Assembly: GCA_964634465.1 (NCBI GenBank)
Contig: CAZWLY010000007.1
Span: 124,001-188,000, forward strand
Direction: 5' to 3'
DNA length: 64,000 bases
Source: CAZWLY01 sp964634465
GTDB lineage: Bacteria > Desulfobacterota > Desulfarculia > G963662305
The translations under genes were made by a program, and so were the position numbers. Of this stretch, positions 33,777 to 42,421 are shown piece by piece; positions within the stretch are counted from its first letter, which is position 1, and each line of letters starts with the position of its first letter. The notes under the pieces are model-generated. The model did not search any database. It was not told the DNA's origin and saw only the letters and a program-made list of their open reading frames with translations.

Positions 33777-35453
33777 CTATTCTATCGGGTTGACTTTGGC
33801 CGGTCGGCCGCCGAAGATCTCGACGGCGGCCCTGACCATGGGGTGATCCAGAGCCTCCCGTTCCAGGGCCCGCCGGTCAGGGTCGAGGTCGTTTTTTTTT
33901 CCGCCGGCGTCGGCCAACACCAGCTTCAGGCTCAGCGGTCGGCCGAAGTACTCGGCCGCCAGGCCCTCCAGGCGTCGGCGACGATCGCTGTCGTCCAGAA
34001 AGTCGAAGCCGTTGGACTGCTCCAGGACGAGCGCGCCGTCCTCGACCCGCCGGGGTTTGGTTTGGGCCAACAGCGAGGCCGCTTTGGGATCGGTCTGCTT
34101 GAGGCTGGCCAGAAACTGGTTCCAGTGGCGGATCGGGTTCCGGCGGTCGTTTTGCCGGGCGGCCGTTCCCTCCAGGGCCGCCTCGGGCGGGCCGTTGGGC
34201 TCGTCGTCCTCGGCGTCCGGGTCGGCCACGGCCGGTCCGGGCTCGGGGCGCGACGGCGGTGGGGACGGCGGATCGGGCCGGGTCGGGGCTTCGGTTTCGC
34301 CGCGGTCCAGATTGGCCTTCAGACCGTCGAGCTTGGTCAGTATCTCGTCCAGGCCGACCACCGGGGTCATGTGGGTCAGCTTTAAGAGAGCCAGTTCAAA
34401 GGCGAAGCGCGGTTGATCGGTCGTTCGCAGCAGCCGCTCGCCGTCCAACAGCCCCTGGAGGCAAAGTTGCAGGGTCTCGGCCGTGGCCGCCTCGGCCTGG
34501 GCGCTCAGCTCGGCCGCCTCGGCCGGGGACAGGCCCAGGGTTTCGGCGCCCTCCTCGGGCTCGACCTTGAGCACGATCAGGTTCCGGAAGTGGGTCATCA
34601 GCTCGCCGTAGACGACCCGCCAATCGTGGCCGTGCCGGGAAACCTTCTCCACCCCGGCCAGCACGTCCTTCACCTCGCCCCTGATGACGGCTCCGGCCAG
34701 CTCCCAGACCATTTTGGGATCGACCATGCCCAGGACGTCCTGGACGTGCTCCTCGCTGATGGCGGGGCCGGCGAAGGAGACGGTTTGATCCAGAAGCGAC
34801 AAAGCGTCGCGGATGCTGCCCTTGGCCGCCCTGGCCAGGATCGCGGCCGCGCCTCGCTCCAGGCTGAGGTTCTCTCCGGCCGCGACGGTCAAGAGGTGAT
34901 CGGCGATGTCGCGGGGCGGCACCGGCCGGAAATCATACCGCTGACACCGGCTCAGGATGGTCGCCGGGACCTTGTGGACCTCGGTCGTGGCGAAGATGAA
35001 GACCACGTGCTCGGGCGGCTCCTCCAGGGTCTTGAGCAGGGCGTTGAACGCCCCTTTGGAGAGCATGTGGACCTCGTCGATGATGTAGACCTTGCGCTTG
35101 GCGCTGGCCGGCAGATAGCGGGCGTTCTCCCTGAGCTCGCGGACGTGATCCACGCCGGTGTTGGACGCGCCGTCGATTTCCTGGATGTCCACCGACCGGC
35201 CCTGGTCGATCTCCCGGCATGACCGGCACTCGTTGCAGGGGGCGGTTTCGACCGGGCCGAGACAGTTGATGGCCTTGGCCAGAATGCGGGCTACCGAGGT
35301 CTTGCCCACCCCCCGGGTGCCGGCGAACAGAAAGCCCTGGGCCAAGCGGCCGGAGACAAGGGCGTTGACCAGCGTTCGGGTCACGTGCTTCTGGCCGATG
35401 ACTTCGTCAAAGGTCTGGGGCCGCCAGCGACGGGCTAGGACTAGATATGACAT
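33777..35453 (-). CDS. dnaX: DNA polymerase III subunits gamma and tau
   Basis: 558 residues. Clamp-loader ATPase: YLVLARRWRPQTFDEVIGQ at the N-terminus, Walker A GTRGVGKTSVARIL (about 45), zinc-binding cysteines (CLGP...CNECRSCREI), Walker B VYIIDEVHMLSKGAFNALLK, sensor FIFATTEVHKVPATILSRCQR. A Pro/Arg-rich linker (about 380-430) leads to the tau-specific C-terminal part that holds polymerase and helicase in other species. An A9 run on the coding strand (33892-33900) near codon 519 is a possible slippage site. First gene of dnaX-ybaB-recR. Confidence 0.96.
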   Translation of the reverse strand: MSYLVLARRWRPQTFDEVIGQKHVTRTLVNALVSGRLAQGFLFAGTRGVGKTSVARILAKAINCLGPVETAPCNECRSCREIDQGRSVDIQEIDGASNTGVDHVRELRENARYLPASAKRKVYIIDEVHMLSKGAFNALLKTLEEPPEHVVFIFATTEVHKVPATILSRCQRYDFRPVPPRDIADHLLTVAAGENLSLERGAAAILARAAKGSIRDALSLLDQTVSFAGPAISEEHVQDVLGMVDPKMVWELAGAVIRGEVKDVLAGVEKVSRHGHDWRVVYGELMTHFRNLIVLKVEPEEGAETLGLSPAEAAELSAQAEAATAETLQLCLQGLLDGERLLRTTDQPRFAFELALLKLTHMTPVVGLDEILTKLDGLKANLDRGETEAPTRPDPPSPPPSRPEPGPAVADPDAEDDEPNGPPEAALEGTAARQNDRRNPIRHWNQFLASLKQTDPKAASLLAQTKPRRVEDGALVLEQSNGFDFLDDSDRRRRLEGLAAEYFGRPLSLKLVLADAGGKKNDLDPDRRALEREALDHPMVRAAVEIFGGRPAKVNPIE

Positions 35454-35766
35454 CTACTGGAAATAACTCTATAAAATACCTGAGGGTCGCTTGTCGGAAG
35501 GCCGGGACACCCGCCCGGCTCGACGTCGTGACCATGGTATCGTCTCGGGACCGACAATGCAAGGCCCGGTTGCTTCCTGGTCGCGGAAGAGGCCTGAGCG
35601 GCGGCCGGCCGCTCGCCTGACCGGTTTACCCCCACCCTCCCGGCGAGGCGGGAGGAGCTATTTCGACTGACTGCAAACTGACTGCAAAAACGGCCGAAAA
35701 CCACCGATCATGACCAGCAGTGACTCGACCGTTCCCGCCGAACCCCACTCCGCGGCCCCAAAAAGC

Positions 35767-35797
35767 AAAGCCCCAAGCCTTGGAAGCTCGGGGCTTT
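35767..35797 (-). terminator. Terminator after tRNA-Ser
   Basis: AAAGCCCC (35767-35774) pairs with GGGGCTTT (35790-35797). On the minus strand the stem follows the tRNA by about ten bases and is trailed by T-rich sequence (GCTTTTT). The plus strand also has TTTTT after the stem, so it could act in both directions. Otherwise 35454-35807 holds nothing I can name. Confidence 0.7.
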
Positions 35798-35807
35798 TTC
35801 GATCTGC

Positions 35808-35902
35808 TGGCGGAGAGAGAGGGATTTGAACCCTCGGTACACCTTGTGGGCGTACACACGATTTCCAATCGTGCTCCTTCAGCCAGGCTCGGACATCTCT
35901 CC
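35808..35902 (-). tRNA. tRNA-Ser (anticodon GGA)
   Basis: About 95 bases including an encoded CCA. Acceptor arm GGAGAGA/TCTCTCC with discriminator G, long variable arm typical of serine tRNA, T arm GGGTTCAAATCC, and anticodon arm CACGA-TTGGAAA-TCGTG giving GGA, which reads UCC and UCU codons. Confidence 0.95.
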
Positions 35903-36138
35903 GCAGTTATTTCGATGGGTTACCGGTTCGCTTCTTTTCCGCCGGGTGCGTTCCAACCGCACCTCGGCTCCGGCCCGGCATCGTTCGCAGAGGAAAGCTA
36001 CATTACTGCTCGGCCGTTGTCAAGAACGCTCCGCTATAAAAACGGCCCCGGCGGAAGGCTTTTGGACCGGAGGCGAAAAGGCCGAATCCGTCCGCCTGGC
36101 GCGGCCGGCGCCGCGGGGATCGAGACCGCCGGCCGGTT

Positions 36139-36333
36139 TCACTCCTCCCAGTCGATACATTCCGCCGGGCAGGAGTCCATGGCCTCTTGAATTTGCTCCT
36201 CCGGCCCGCCTTCCGCCTTGATGACCTCGGATTTCTCCGTTTCTTCGTTCATCCGAAATACTTCCGGACAGATCTCGACGCAGGCCTCGCAACCGAGGCA
36301 GCACTCTTCGTCTAGATGCACACGTCGGCCCAT
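36139..36333 (-). CDS. Small [4Fe-4S] ferredoxin
   Basis: 64 residues. CLGCEACVEIC (residues 12-22) plus a distal Cys-Pro pair (DSCPAECIDWEE) hold one [4Fe-4S] cluster in the single-cluster ferredoxin fold of sulfate reducers and Thermotoga. The second Cys pair near the end (CPAEC) gives the fourth ligand and a spare cysteine. It lies 136 bases downstream of hcp on the same strand, separated by a perfect 12-bp hairpin (36397-36436), and could supply electrons to Hcp (inference). The region 35903-36138 after it shows no gene. Confidence 0.92.
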   Translation of the reverse strand: MGRRVHLDEECCLGCEACVEICPEVFRMNEETEKSEVIKAEGGPEEQIQEAMDSCPAECIDWEE

Positions 36334-36396
36334 TTCCCTCTCCTGTTCAATACTTGGTTCCAGGACCTCGTCCCCGGCGATACGCCGTTTTGCGCC

Positions 36397-36436
36397 CCGG
36401 GGGGCTCTCCCGGTAGATTCCGAAAGAGCCCCCCGG
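36397..36436. repeat. 12-bp inverted repeat between hcp and the ferredoxin gene
   Basis: CCGGGGGGCTCT (36397-36408) is exactly complementary to 36425-36436 with a 16-base loop. It lies in the gap after the hcp stop. There is no T-run in the minus direction, so it may stabilise the hcp message or act as a weak terminator. Confidence 0.6.
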
Positions 36437-36469
36437 CTTGGCCGGGGCCGGCGGCGAGGTCGTCCCGGC

Positions 36470-38134
36470 TCAGGCCGCGACCTGACTCCCCTCGCCCAGG
36501 ATGGCCTTCAGGTCCGCCTCGGGCGTGGAGATGGGCATGAGGTTGAACTTGTCCGCCAGCACGTCGAGCGCCGCCGGGGTCAGGAACGCCGGCAGGCTGG
36601 GGCCGAGGCGGATGTCCTTGATTCCCAGGTGGAGCAGGCTGAGCAGGATGACGCACGCCTTTTGCTCGTACCAACTCAGGATCAGAGACAGCGGCAGGGA
36701 GTTGACGTCGGTCTCGAAGGCCTCGGCCAAGGCCAAGGCGATCCTGACCGCCGAATAGGCGTCGTTGCACTGGCCGACGTCCAGAAGCCTCGGGATGCCG
36801 CCGATGTCGCCGAACTCCAGGGTGTTGAAGCGGAACTTGCCGCAGGCCAAGGTCAGGATGACGCAGTCTTCGGGCACCGCTTTGGCCAGTTCGGTGTAGT
36901 AGCTCCGGCCCGGCTTGGCTCCGTCGCAACCGCCGATCAGGAAAAAGTGCTTGATCGCGCCGCTCTTGACCGCCTCGATGACCTTGTCGGCCACGCCCAG
37001 TACGGCGTTGTGGCCGAAGCCGATGGTGATGTGTTTCTCTTCGCCGTCCTCGGCGTAGCCCGGAGCGGCCAGGGCGGCCTCGATCACCGGCGAGAAGTCG
37101 GCCTTGTCCACGTGCTCGACGCCGGGCCAGGCCACCAGGCCGGTGGTGAAGATCCGGGACTTGTAGCTCTCCTTGGGTTTCTGGATGCAGTTGGTGGTCA
37201 TCAGGATCGCGCCGGGGAAGGCGTCGAACTCCTTGGCCTGGTTCTGCCAGGCGGTGCCGTAGTGGCCGGCCAGATGGGGGTAGGCCTTGAGCTTGGGATA
37301 GGCGTTGGCCGGCAGCATCTCGCCGTGGGTGTAGACGTTGATCCCCCGGCCCTCGGTCTGCTTGAGCAGCTCCTCCAGGTCCTTCAGATCGTGGCCGGAG
37401 ATGAGGATCGCCTTGCCGGCCTTGGGCGTGATTCTGACCTGGGTCGGCTCGGGGTGGCCATACGCCCCGGTGTTGGCCGCGTCCAGCAGCTCCATGGCCT
37501 TCAAGTTCACTTCGCCGCATTTGAGGCTCAGGCCCAGAAGCTCGTCCACGGTCTGCTCTTCCCGGGTCAGGTAGTTCAGCGCCTCATGGACGAAGGCGTA
37601 GACGCTCTCGTCCTCCCAGCCCAGAATCTGGGCGTGGTCGGCGTAGGCGGCCAGGCCCTTGAGACCGTAGGTCAAAAGCTCCCTCAGTCCGGCCACGGTG
37701 TCGCCGTATTTCTTGATACTCTCTTCGACGCCCACGCCCTCGCCCTGGCTGACGAGAGCCGCCACGTCCCCGGCCGGGACCCAGGCGGCCGGGCCGACGA
37801 GCGCCTCGGGCTCCTGGCCGGCCTGACGGCAGGCCGACTCGTAGAGCGCCTTGGCCCGGTCGCGGATGGCGGCCGCGTCGCCCAGAAGGCCGGCCAGCCG
37901 GTCCGGGTCGAAGTTGACGTTGGTCAGGGTCGAAAACAGACCCTTCACGGTAAACACGTCGATCTCCTTCTCGGCCGCGCCGAGTTGGCGGGCCCGGTGG
38001 GCGTACATCGAAACGCCCTTGAGGGCGTGAATCAAGAGATCCTGCAGGGCGGCGGTGTCGCCATCCTTGCCGCAAACTCCACGGACGGTGCAGCCGGTTC
38101 CCTTGGCGGTTTGCTCACACTGGTAACAGAACAT
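36470..38134 (-). CDS. hcp: Hydroxylamine reductase / hybrid cluster protein
   Basis: 554 residues from the ATG at 38134, which has GGAGG upstream and gives the canonical start MFCYQCEQTAKGTGC. The N-terminal cluster ligands are CYQCEQ...GCTVRGVCG. Hybrid-cluster ligands are visible in TNCIQKP, GGCDGAKPGRSYYTE (Cys), LACGKFRFN and the Glu/Cys of DVGQCNDAYSAVRIALALAEAF. Hcp reduces hydroxylamine in vitro and is now regarded as a nitric oxide reductase or S-nitrosylase in anaerobes. Placed between a nitric oxide reductase and a ferredoxin gene, an NO-detoxifying role is likely. Confidence 0.96.
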   Translation of the reverse strand: MFCYQCEQTAKGTGCTVRGVCGKDGDTAALQDLLIHALKGVSMYAHRARQLGAAEKEIDVFTVKGLFSTLTNVNFDPDRLAGLLGDAAAIRDRAKALYESACRQAGQEPEALVGPAAWVPAGDVAALVSQGEGVGVEESIKKYGDTVAGLRELLTYGLKGLAAYADHAQILGWEDESVYAFVHEALNYLTREEQTVDELLGLSLKCGEVNLKAMELLDAANTGAYGHPEPTQVRITPKAGKAILISGHDLKDLEELLKQTEGRGINVYTHGEMLPANAYPKLKAYPHLAGHYGTAWQNQAKEFDAFPGAILMTTNCIQKPKESYKSRIFTTGLVAWPGVEHVDKADFSPVIEAALAAPGYAEDGEEKHITIGFGHNAVLGVADKVIEAVKSGAIKHFFLIGGCDGAKPGRSYYTELAKAVPEDCVILTLACGKFRFNTLEFGDIGGIPRLLDVGQCNDAYSAVRIALALAEAFETDVNSLPLSLILSWYEQKACVILLSLLHLGIKDIRLGPSLPAFLTPAALDVLADKFNLMPISTPEADLKAILGEGSQVAA

Positions 38135-38252
38135 TCGTACCTCCATTCGAGTGGTTGTCTGGCCGGCGAAATCGCCGGCGGTCAAACTCCGGTCGAGATT
38201 CGAGCGCCGATCGCTCGGATGAGCCAAACTCATCGCTCGACGAGATTCTCAA

Positions 38253-38273
38253 GAAATATATTACCTATATTTC
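38253..38273. promoter_or_regulatory. AT-rich inverted repeat in the hcp upstream region
   Basis: GAAATATA-TTACC-TATATTTC is a perfect 8+5+8 inverted repeat in an otherwise GC-rich chromosome, 119 bases upstream of the hcp start. It is the best operator candidate in the 324-base gap 38135-38458, which also contains the AT-rich stretch expected for the hcp promoter; I could not fix -35 and -10 boxes with confidence. Confidence 0.45.
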
Positions 38274-38458
38274 ACCGATTAGCTATGCGGGCCGACGGTT
38301 AACTTCAGCTCAATATGTCTTAGCTCAAGAAGAGTCGCCCTTTCATCGATTTGGGTCGAGGAGAGACCGCCCGCCGAAAAGGGGATCACGCACACGTTAC
38401 AAACGCTCGGCCAAGGTCGGCCTCTCCCCGACGACTGTGGGTTAACCTCCAAAGTTGC

Positions 38459-40714
38459 CTAGTCAAACTTCTGGCCGGGTAAAACCTCGGCCGGTTTCAG
38501 CTTGGTCATGGCCTTGAGCACGAACAGCAACAGGCCGCCCGATCCCAGCACGATGATCATCAGGTCGGGCAGCATCCTCACCTGGCCCAAGACCTGAACG
38601 GCCGGCTGAGACCAGAAGGCGTCGCTGCGGGCGTGCCAGAAGCCGTACTTGATGTTGTCCAGCACCTGGAGGATGCCCGTCGGCAGCAGCGTGCCGGCGA
38701 ACATCAACAGCAGGCCGATGTTGGCTCCCCAGAAGGAGATTTTCAGGAGCCGGTCGTCCCAGCCCTCGTCACGGACCAGACCGCGCAGGGAGAACAGCAA
38801 CAGGCCGATGGCCAGCATGCCATAGGTGCCGAACAGCGCGGTGTGGCCGTGGTTGACGGTCAGGTAGGTGGCGTGCTCGTAGTAGTTGACCACCGGGGTG
38901 GTGATGCTCAGGCCCATGATCCCGGCGCCGACCACCTCCCAGACGATCGAGGCCATCAGGAACATCAGCGGCCAGCGATAGGGGAACTTGGACCCGGCTG
39001 CGGTCACCGCCTTGTTGGAGTGCCACACCTCGGCCAGCAGCAGAAAGATCGGCACCGGCTCCAGGGCCGAGATGCTCGAACCCAGGGCCAGCCAGAACGA
39101 CGGCTCACCGAACCAGTAGTAGTGGTGGCCGACGCCGATGATGCCCGCGCTTAAGGCCAGGCCGACGGTGAAGTAGACCGTCCTCAAGCCGGCCTTGAGA
39201 TCGACCAGGCCCAGGTTGACCAGCACGAAGACCACCGCCGCCGCGGCGAAGAACTCGAACGCGCCCTCGACCCAGGTGTGGACCACCCACCAGCGCCAGA
39301 AGTCGGCGATGGTCAGGTGGGAGTGGGGATCGTACAACAGGCCGAAGCAAAAGAAGCCGACCACGGCGATGCCGGAGTAGGCCAGGAAGTGGGGCAGGCC
39401 CCATTTGTCCTGCCCGGCGGCGAAGTGCGATTTCAGGGCCCGGACCACCAAAAAGAGCCAGATGACAAGTCCGGCCAGGAGCAATATCTGCCACATCCGG
39501 CCCAGCTCGAGATACTCCCAACCCTGGTGGCCCCACCAGAACCAGGAATCCTTGATGAGTCCCTTCAGCCCCAGCACCTCGCCCAGAAGGCTGCCCAGGA
39601 CGACGATGACCACCGCCACGAAGAGCACATCGACCAACACTCCCTGGCCGACCGGCTCCCGGCCGCCGACCCGGGGCGAGACGAAGAGGGTCATCCCGAT
39701 CCAGGAGGTGGCGATCCAGAACACGGCCAACTGGAGATGCCAGGTCTTGACCCAGTTGTAGGGGATGAAGCTGGCCACCCAGTCGAAGCCGTAGAACGAA
39801 TCGGGGTGGATGGTGTAGTGGGCCATCAGGCCGCCCATGTTGACCTGGAGGAACCACAACGCGGCCACCACCAGGAAGTACTTGGCCGTCTTCTTCTGAC
39901 TGGGCGAGATGGTGGCCGCGGCCAGCGCCGCCGCCGGCTCGGGTTTGTAGGGCAGGCTGCCCTTGTTGAAACCCCAGCGGTGGAAAATAAAGATGATCAA
40001 GCCCAAAAAGAGCCCGAAGGCGACCAGCGAGATGGCCGACCAGACCAGCGACTTGCCGGAGACGGTGTTGCCCATGCTCGGGTCATGGGGCCAGTTGTTG
40101 GTGTAGGTGTGGTTGTCGCCGGGCCTGAGCGTGCCGGCGCACCAGGCCGTCCAGAAGAAGAAGTCGGCCAGGGCCTGGCGTTCCTCGGCGTTTTTGATCG
40201 TTCCTGCACGAATAGGGCCTTTTTTGTCTCCTTTGGCGAAGAGATTACCGTAGAACTTGCGCAGCTCGACCAGCGCCGCCGCCTGGAGATCGGTCAGGGT
40301 CAGCGTGTCTGTGGCCTTGTCGTAGCGATTGGTCTTGGTCTGCTCGATGACCACCGCGTCCACCGCGCCCTTGGCCTCGGTGTCGAGGGTGTCGTAAGGT
40401 TTGCCGAAGCGCTGTTGGGCCAACGTCTCGCGCATGGCCACGCCCATCAGGTGCAGCGCCTGGGCGGTGAAGTCCGGCCCGCGATAGGTCCCGTGCCCCC
40501 AGACCGAGCCCAGGTCCATCAGACCGTATTTCTGCCAGACCTGCTGCCCGGCCATGATCCGGTTTTTGCCGGTGAGCACCTGGCCCGACTCCGAGACCAC
40601 CCGGCCGGGGTAGGGCGGCAAGTCGGCGTCGGTGTAGACGTAGCCGATCAGGGCGACCGCCAGGGCGCCGAAGATGGCCAGGATGAAATAGATTTTAAGC
40701 CTGGAGCTGATCAT
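38459..40714 (-). CDS. norB: Quinol-dependent nitric oxide reductase (qNor)
   Basis: 751 residues, the size of the fused quinol-type enzyme rather than the two-subunit cNor. The N-terminal part (YTDADLPPYPGRVV, AGQQVWQKYGLMDLGSVWGHGTYRGPDFT) is the fused NorC-like periplasmic domain without a CxxCH haem site. The catalytic core has the haem and FeB histidines: WHLQLAVFWIATSWIG, VVHTWVEGAFEFFAAA, LAEVWHSNKA and NHGHTALFGTYG, with about 14 membrane helices. It reduces 2 NO to N2O with quinol electrons. GGGGGG precedes the ATG. Next downstream gene is hcp. Confidence 0.95.
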   Translation of the reverse strand: MISSRLKIYFILAIFGALAVALIGYVYTDADLPPYPGRVVSESGQVLTGKNRIMAGQQVWQKYGLMDLGSVWGHGTYRGPDFTAQALHLMGVAMRETLAQQRFGKPYDTLDTEAKGAVDAVVIEQTKTNRYDKATDTLTLTDLQAAALVELRKFYGNLFAKGDKKGPIRAGTIKNAEERQALADFFFWTAWCAGTLRPGDNHTYTNNWPHDPSMGNTVSGKSLVWSAISLVAFGLFLGLIIFIFHRWGFNKGSLPYKPEPAAALAAATISPSQKKTAKYFLVVAALWFLQVNMGGLMAHYTIHPDSFYGFDWVASFIPYNWVKTWHLQLAVFWIATSWIGMTLFVSPRVGGREPVGQGVLVDVLFVAVVIVVLGSLLGEVLGLKGLIKDSWFWWGHQGWEYLELGRMWQILLLAGLVIWLFLVVRALKSHFAAGQDKWGLPHFLAYSGIAVVGFFCFGLLYDPHSHLTIADFWRWWVVHTWVEGAFEFFAAAAVVFVLVNLGLVDLKAGLRTVYFTVGLALSAGIIGVGHHYYWFGEPSFWLALGSSISALEPVPIFLLLAEVWHSNKAVTAAGSKFPYRWPLMFLMASIVWEVVGAGIMGLSITTPVVNYYEHATYLTVNHGHTALFGTYGMLAIGLLLFSLRGLVRDEGWDDRLLKISFWGANIGLLLMFAGTLLPTGILQVLDNIKYGFWHARSDAFWSQPAVQVLGQVRMLPDLMIIVLGSGGLLLFVLKAMTKLKPAEVLPGQKFD

Positions 40715-40856
40715 TCACACCCCCCTTGAGGGTCACGATCCGACCCGTTGCGTCGGGCTTGGGCCCAACGAGCGTCAAAGCAGGCCCGCTCTCCGGCCAT
40801 TGCGTTCGGGGCATGAGACCGACTCTACGTCCGGGAAGGGTCGGTCGATCACGCCT

Positions 40857-41528
40857 TCATGCGACCAGCCTGAGTGCGGTTTTTTTGGCGGTTTCCGTCT
40901 TGAGCAGGCCGTCGATATTCTTGTTCGCCACCTCCATGTTTCGAGATCTTTCTTCCGCTATCTCGGCCAGGGCCGAGGCGTCGGCCACGACCTTGAACTC
41001 CGGTGTGTCGTCCTCCTCGCCGGTCAGGCGTTCGGCCAGGATGGTCTCCACCCGGTCCATGGTCTCCGGATCGAGGCCGACCTCCTTCATGATGTTTTCG
41101 GCCTGGGCCTTGTCCGTGAACTGGAGCAGGGCGGCGGTCAGCACGACCTTGGGGTCGCCGCCCTCGTGGCGAAGGATCTCCTCGGCCCACTCCAAGACGG
41201 CCAGGGCCCGCCTGATCTCATTCCGGCCGCCGGGCCGGCTCTTGACCAGCTCGATGAGCCGGTCGGTCAACGTCCCGGCCTCGCCGCCGGCGATGTCGGC
41301 CGCCTTCTTGGGGTCGTAGCCCAGGCATTTCTCGGCGTGCTCGCACCACTGGGCGCAGCCCAGGCTCAGCTTGGGGTTCATGACCCTGGCCCCGCACCGC
41401 CGGCAGCGGCGCATGGAGTCGTCCTTGAAGAACTCGACCTCGTAACCGCACTCGGCGCACTCCACCTCGAACACGTCGCCGGGTTGCCAGAATCTGGTGT
41501 CTTGACCAGGACAGATCGTCGTCGTCAT
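40857..41528 (-). CDS. Zinc-ribbon protein with a degenerate HD (phosphohydrolase-like) domain
   Basis: 223 residues. The N-terminal zinc ribbon is clear: CAECG and CRRCG around residues 24-46, then CAQWCEHAEKCLGY. The C-terminal half aligns by eye with delta-proteobacterial HD-domain proteins that share this N-terminus, but where those have ALLHDIG this one has ALLQFTDK, and the later His pair is also absent; only the Asp of the DTPEFKVVADAS region remains. So the metal-dependent hydrolase site appears lost. It lies 16 bases after the sirohaem protein gene and before norB. Role unknown, perhaps regulatory or scaffolding. Confidence 0.75.
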   Translation of the reverse strand: MTTTICPGQDTRFWQPGDVFEVECAECGYEVEFFKDDSMRRCRRCGARVMNPKLSLGCAQWCEHAEKCLGYDPKKAADIAGGEAGTLTDRLIELVKSRPGGRNEIRRALAVLEWAEEILRHEGGDPKVVLTAALLQFTDKAQAENIMKEVGLDPETMDRVETILAERLTGEEDDTPEFKVVADASALAEIAEERSRNMEVANKNIDGLLKTETAKKTALRLVA

Positions 41529-41544
41529 CTTCTAATCTCTCTCC

Positions 41545-42396
41545 TTAGACGCCCGAAGGCGATTTGCGGCCCGGCTCGCGAAGCCAGAAGTCGGCGAAGC
41601 GCTCCCTGGACTCGGCGTGCTCGATATAGTAATCGACCACCCTGGCCGCCCGTTCGATGGCCTCGGTTTGATCGGCGTATTCATCGACTACGTCCGCCAG
41701 ATGGGGATGGCGGCCCAGCTTGCCGCCCATGAGCAACCGCGCCCTGGGCGCGGAGACCGAGATGGCTTCAGTGGGGCAAATCTCACTGCATTTGAGGCAG
41801 CCCAGACAGGCTTCCCGATCGAAGACCGGATGATCGTCCTCAATGGCGATGGCCCGGTCGGGGCAGACCTTCTGGCACTGGCCGCAGCCGGTACACAGCT
41901 CCGGGTCCGCTTCGGGCCGGAGGGTGCCGACGAAGCCGATGTCGGCGATCTGGGGCCGGCAGCAGCCGTTGGGGCAACCGGAGACGGCCACCTTGAGTTT
42001 GTGGTGATAGAGGATCTTCTCGTCGTCCAGGCGTCGGCGCAGTCGCTCGGAGACGTCGTTTTTCTCGAGCCACTCTTCCACCGCCCGCCGCCAGGTCGAA
42101 GTGTCGATCAGCACGTTGGGACAGCCGGACAACTCGTTGTGGCAGGTCTCGACAACGACCATCTCCGCGCCGGGCTCGTTGTCCTGGGGCAGCATCGTTT
42201 TGAGTTTATCCTCACTCTTGCCGCCCATGACCGCCTTGAATCGGGCCTCGGCCTCCCTGAAGTCGGCCGCCGTGACGGCCGAGCCCCCCCGAGAGATGAC
42301 CCGGTCTTCGACCTTGCGTCGAACCAGCCCGCGCACGAAGAAGGGCACCTTGTTCAAGGCGGCCGAGGCTTCGCTGTCCCAGGACGGTCTGCCCAT
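41545..42396 (-). CDS. Sirohaem-type nitrite/sulfite reductase domain protein with two ferredoxin clusters
   Basis: 283 residues. It combines the sirohaem/[4Fe-4S] binding half of assimilatory-type sulfite and nitrite reductases (VVETCHNELSGCPN and KVAVSGCPNGCCRPQ, the paired cysteine motif) with an inserted two-cluster ferredoxin (CTGCGQCQKVC and CLGCLKCSEIC). It is much shorter than full sulfite reductases and resembles the small anaerobic or dissimilatory-type proteins of unknown physiological substrate. Substrate could be nitrite, sulfite or hydroxylamine. It sits in the run with the Rrf2 regulator, norB and hcp. Confidence 0.85.
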   Translation of the reverse strand: MGRPSWDSEASAALNKVPFFVRGLVRRKVEDRVISRGGSAVTAADFREAEARFKAVMGGKSEDKLKTMLPQDNEPGAEMVVVETCHNELSGCPNVLIDTSTWRRAVEEWLEKNDVSERLRRRLDDEKILYHHKLKVAVSGCPNGCCRPQIADIGFVGTLRPEADPELCTGCGQCQKVCPDRAIAIEDDHPVFDREACLGCLKCSEICPTEAISVSAPRARLLMGGKLGRHPHLADVVDEYADQTEAIERAARVVDYYIEHAESRERFADFWLREPGRKSPSGV

Positions 42397-42421
42397 CGTT
42401 ATCCCTGCTTCCCTGACCGGC

